From positions 62,001 through 126,000 of the forward strand of contig JAACMV010000003.1 of assembly GCA_010909725.1 (NCBI GenBank): DNA of 64,000 nt, written 5' to 3'. The position numbers and the translations under genes are program-made. Source of the stretch: Picochlorum sp. 'celeri' (Eukaryota > Chlorophyta > Trebouxiophyceae). The notes under the pieces were generated by a model that was not told the origin of the DNA, searched no databases, and was given only the letters and a program-made list of their open reading frames with translations. Positions 62,512-64,000 of the stretch are shown piece after piece. The first letter of the stretch is position 1, and each line of letters begins with the position of its first letter.

Positions 62512-62842
62512 TTACTGATGCTGCTGCTGCGGTTGGTCCTGGCCAAGATGGTCACCACGGATCTCTGACCTATACACTGCATTCAACCTAGCAAATTCCT
62601 TTCTATGATGGAGGCATTCCAAGTAATCATCCCTAAAATCTTTGCATTGTTTTGGGTCATCTGCCTCGGACATACAGGCTGAGAAATCCATCCAAATAGG
62701 GTAGCATCTGCGTATCAAATGATATATGAATAATAGTATTAGAACGGGATGCGTCTAGAAAAGCAAAAACTGGAGCAGAAGAGAAAGAATCGGTACCCAC
62801 ATACCTCCCAGGTTTTCCACCAATCCCGAATCCGCTCGACAT
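62512..62842 (-). CDS. NDUFS5: Mitochondrial complex I subunit NDUFS5 (15 kDa, twin CX9C)
   Basis: An accessory subunit of NADH:ubiquinone oxidoreductase on the intermembrane side. Exon 1 (62842-62805) and exon 2 (62707-62512) are joined across a 97-nt intron (donor GTATGT, acceptor ACGCAG), giving 77 residues. The junction gives the plant-type start MSSGFGIGGKPGR-CYPIW. Two CX9C pairs are exact: Cys14/Cys24 and Cys34/Cys44, with DYLECLHHRKEF following. The C terminus is Gln-rich (QDQPQQQHQ). The length and the order of motifs match plant NDUFS5 well. The promoter side holds a dense palindrome cluster. Confidence 0.92.
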
Positions 62843-62960
62843 GGTAGATATATATGCAGTGGTAGTAAGTAACGTTGATTTTGTATTGAATAGTAGCAGG
62901 TTTTGGATTTGGATGCCTTGATGGATTGTCACGAGAAGGCATGGGATTGTGACCTGGATC

Positions 62961-63034
62961 GGTGGGTACCCACCGGTGCACCGGTGGGTTTGATGGGATG
63001 CTCATTTTCAATGCATTGAAGTCCATATGGACTT
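62961..63034. promoter_or_regulatory. Cluster of four perfect palindromes in a divergent promoter
   Basis: GGTGGGTACCCACC (62961-62974) overlaps CCCACCGGTGCACCGGTGGG (62969-62988). TTCAATGCATTGAA (63007-63020) overlaps AAGTCCATATGGACTT (63019-63034). All four are perfect. They lie between NDUFS5 and the WD40 gene, just upstream of a TATATAAG box (63043-63050). Confidence 0.75.
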
Positions 63035-63142
63035 ATTGTTCTATATAAGGAACTTGATGTGATTTTGAAAATGCCCATTCGGTGTTCCATCGACGATAGG
63101 ATCTGCGATGAGTGGAATATATGTATATAATAGATCATCAAT

Positions 63143-64000
63143 ATGGAGCAATATGATGATGGTGTGGAGGCTGTGCCTGAGCGTATAGAGGCCTGTTTCG
63201 AATGTCCTCCATCTTCTTCATCTTCTTCTGCTGCGTATGCTTCGGAGGATAGTGGGGCGCTTGTCGCCAAAATGGTGTCCATGGATATACAGGAGAGATA
63301 TCTTGTGACTGGGTGCGAGGATGGTCGGATTATTGTGTGGGATTTGGAGAGGAGAGGCCTGGCGTGTGAACTGCGGGGTGAGCATACAAGTGCCGTGAGG
63401 CACGTGTTGTGGGGCGATGGTGGGCAGTATGTGGTTGCTGCTCATGATGCAGGTGTCGTAGTGTGCTGGGATGTCGGCGAGCGAACGGTTTTATGTCAGA
63501 AGGATGGGTTTGTTGGTGTGAGGAATCTGTGCCGATGGGGTGGTGGGGTGATGAGGTGTATTATATCGACTGTCGACGGTGTACAGTGTGTCTCAGTGAT
63601 GCATGATGTTGAAGAAAAGACATGGTGTATTCGAGTGGTACCTTTTCATGAGGCTGCGGGCTTGCCCGAGGCATGGTATCTAGAGACACGCAAGCAGCAG
63701 CAGCAGCAGAAAGCTGGGAAAGGAAAAGAAAAGCCTACAGAGCAGGGGAGTATTGTAAAATATTTAGAGGTGAAGGAGACGAGTGGGAAGTCTCCTTCAG
63801 GGGCTATATCAAGAAGTAATGCACCACACGTGTATTCGAATGAATCGTTTATTGCCCTGTATTTGAAAAAGACGGGGAAACTGGAGGTGTACAGGGCAGG
63901 CGATGCATCACGTGTGGGGACGTTCATGCTCAAAGAAGGAACGCATGTGTCGGATGTGTGCTTTATGACTCTTGATAGTACATCTCGGAAGGATGATGAA
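63143..64000 (+). CDS. WD40 protein, RBBP5/SWD1-like, 3' cut by window
   Basis: The ATG at 63143 opens a frame that stays open for 286 codons to the window end. After a Ser-rich, acidic N terminus, WD40 repeats appear: RYLVTGCEDGRIIVWDLERRG, LACELRGEHTSAVRHVLWGDGGQYVVAAHDAGVVVCWDV. The first repeat, with GCEDGRIIVWDxxxRG, is like RBBP5/SWD1, a subunit of SET1/COMPASS H3K4 methyltransferases. Later repeats are irregular, with a basic insert (KQQQQQKAGKGKEK). A second copy of the usual motifs would be needed to be sure. The TATATAAG at 63043-63050 is a good TATA box about 95 nt upstream. Confidence 0.6.
   Translation, partial: MEQYDDGVEAVPERIEACFECPPSSSSSSAAYASEDSGALVAKMVSMDIQERYLVTGCEDGRIIVWDLERRGLACELRGEHTSAVRHVLWGDGGQYVVAAHDAGVVVCWDVGERTVLCQKDGFVGVRNLCRWGGGVMRCIISTVDGVQCVSVMHDVEEKTWCIRVVPFHEAAGLPEAWYLETRKQQQQQKAGKGKEKPTEQGSIVKYLEVKETSGKSPSGAISRSNAPHVYSNESFIALYLKKTGKLEVYRAGDASRVGTFMLKEGTHVSDVCFMTLDSTSRKDDE

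Overview
The window is eukaryotic nuclear DNA, most likely from a small green alga (Chlorophyta, prasinophyte-like). The signs are a green-lineage gene set: a plastid FtsH of the FTSH1/5 type, a PDZ-rubredoxin protein of the ENH1 type, a SnRK2-like kinase, a hydroxyproline O-arabinosyltransferase-like enzyme, a plant-type NDUFS5, an EDR2-type DUF1336 protein and lumenal or plastid precursors. Genes are tightly packed on both strands. Introns are few, short (mostly 58-97 nt), usually near the 5' end, with donors of the form GT[A/G][C/T]G and acceptors mostly TGCAG. TATA-like boxes lie close to several start codons, and TGTAA, the usual chlorophyte polyadenylation motif, follows several stop codons. 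The species assignment is inference.

Layout. 1-17.5 kb: a cut-off DUF1336 gene, mitochondrial EF-Ts, a YbaK-domain protein, WDR12/YTM1, plastid FtsH, a mitochondrial-type carrier, a GT90 glycosyltransferase, a secretory thioredoxin-like membrane protein, a GNAT acetyltransferase, a zinc-free quinone oxidoreductase, TEX10/IPI1 and an HPAT-like glycosyltransferase whose stop codon overlaps that of TEX10. 17.5-25 kb: a 601-bp non-autonomous hAT-like element (17701-18301) with an 8-bp target duplication, then a nearly perfect tandem duplication of about 3.17 kb (18301-21470 and 21471-24643). The duplicated unit carries the kinase, the ENH1-like gene and the 3' part of a GPN-loop GTPase gene. Copy 2 of the kinase is frameshifted, copy 1 of the GTPase is 5'-truncated, and the duplication begins at the 3' end of the hAT element.

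25-50 kb: an RCC1-repeat protein, a thylakoid-lumen candidate, snurportin-1, TRAPP subunit TRS120/TRAPPC9, CTF4/WDHD1, an SGF11-like zinc finger protein, a C-terminal-motor kinesin, a DUF1499 plastid protein, an unrecognised protein, a long-chain acyl-CoA synthetase, an RGG protein with hnRNP-Q-type acidic domains, a coiled-coil protein and glutamate 5-kinase. 50-64 kb: a YVH1/DUSP12 phosphatase fused to a HAD hydrolase, DBP10, NOB1, a carotenoid cleavage oxygenase, a small membrane protein with an apparent frameshift, a SEC14-domain protein, guanylate kinase, a CUE-domain-like protein, complex I subunit NDUFS5, and the start of an RBBP5/SWD1-like WD40 gene cut off by the window.

Five ribosome-assembly factors (WDR12, TEX10/IPI1, YVH1/DUSP12, DBP10, NOB1) lie in 64 kb, the last three contiguous. 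The most notable points are the hAT element at a duplication breakpoint, the phosphatase-HAD fusion, and a dense cluster of perfect palindromes (62961-63034) sharing a 12-bp core with another promoter at 27921.
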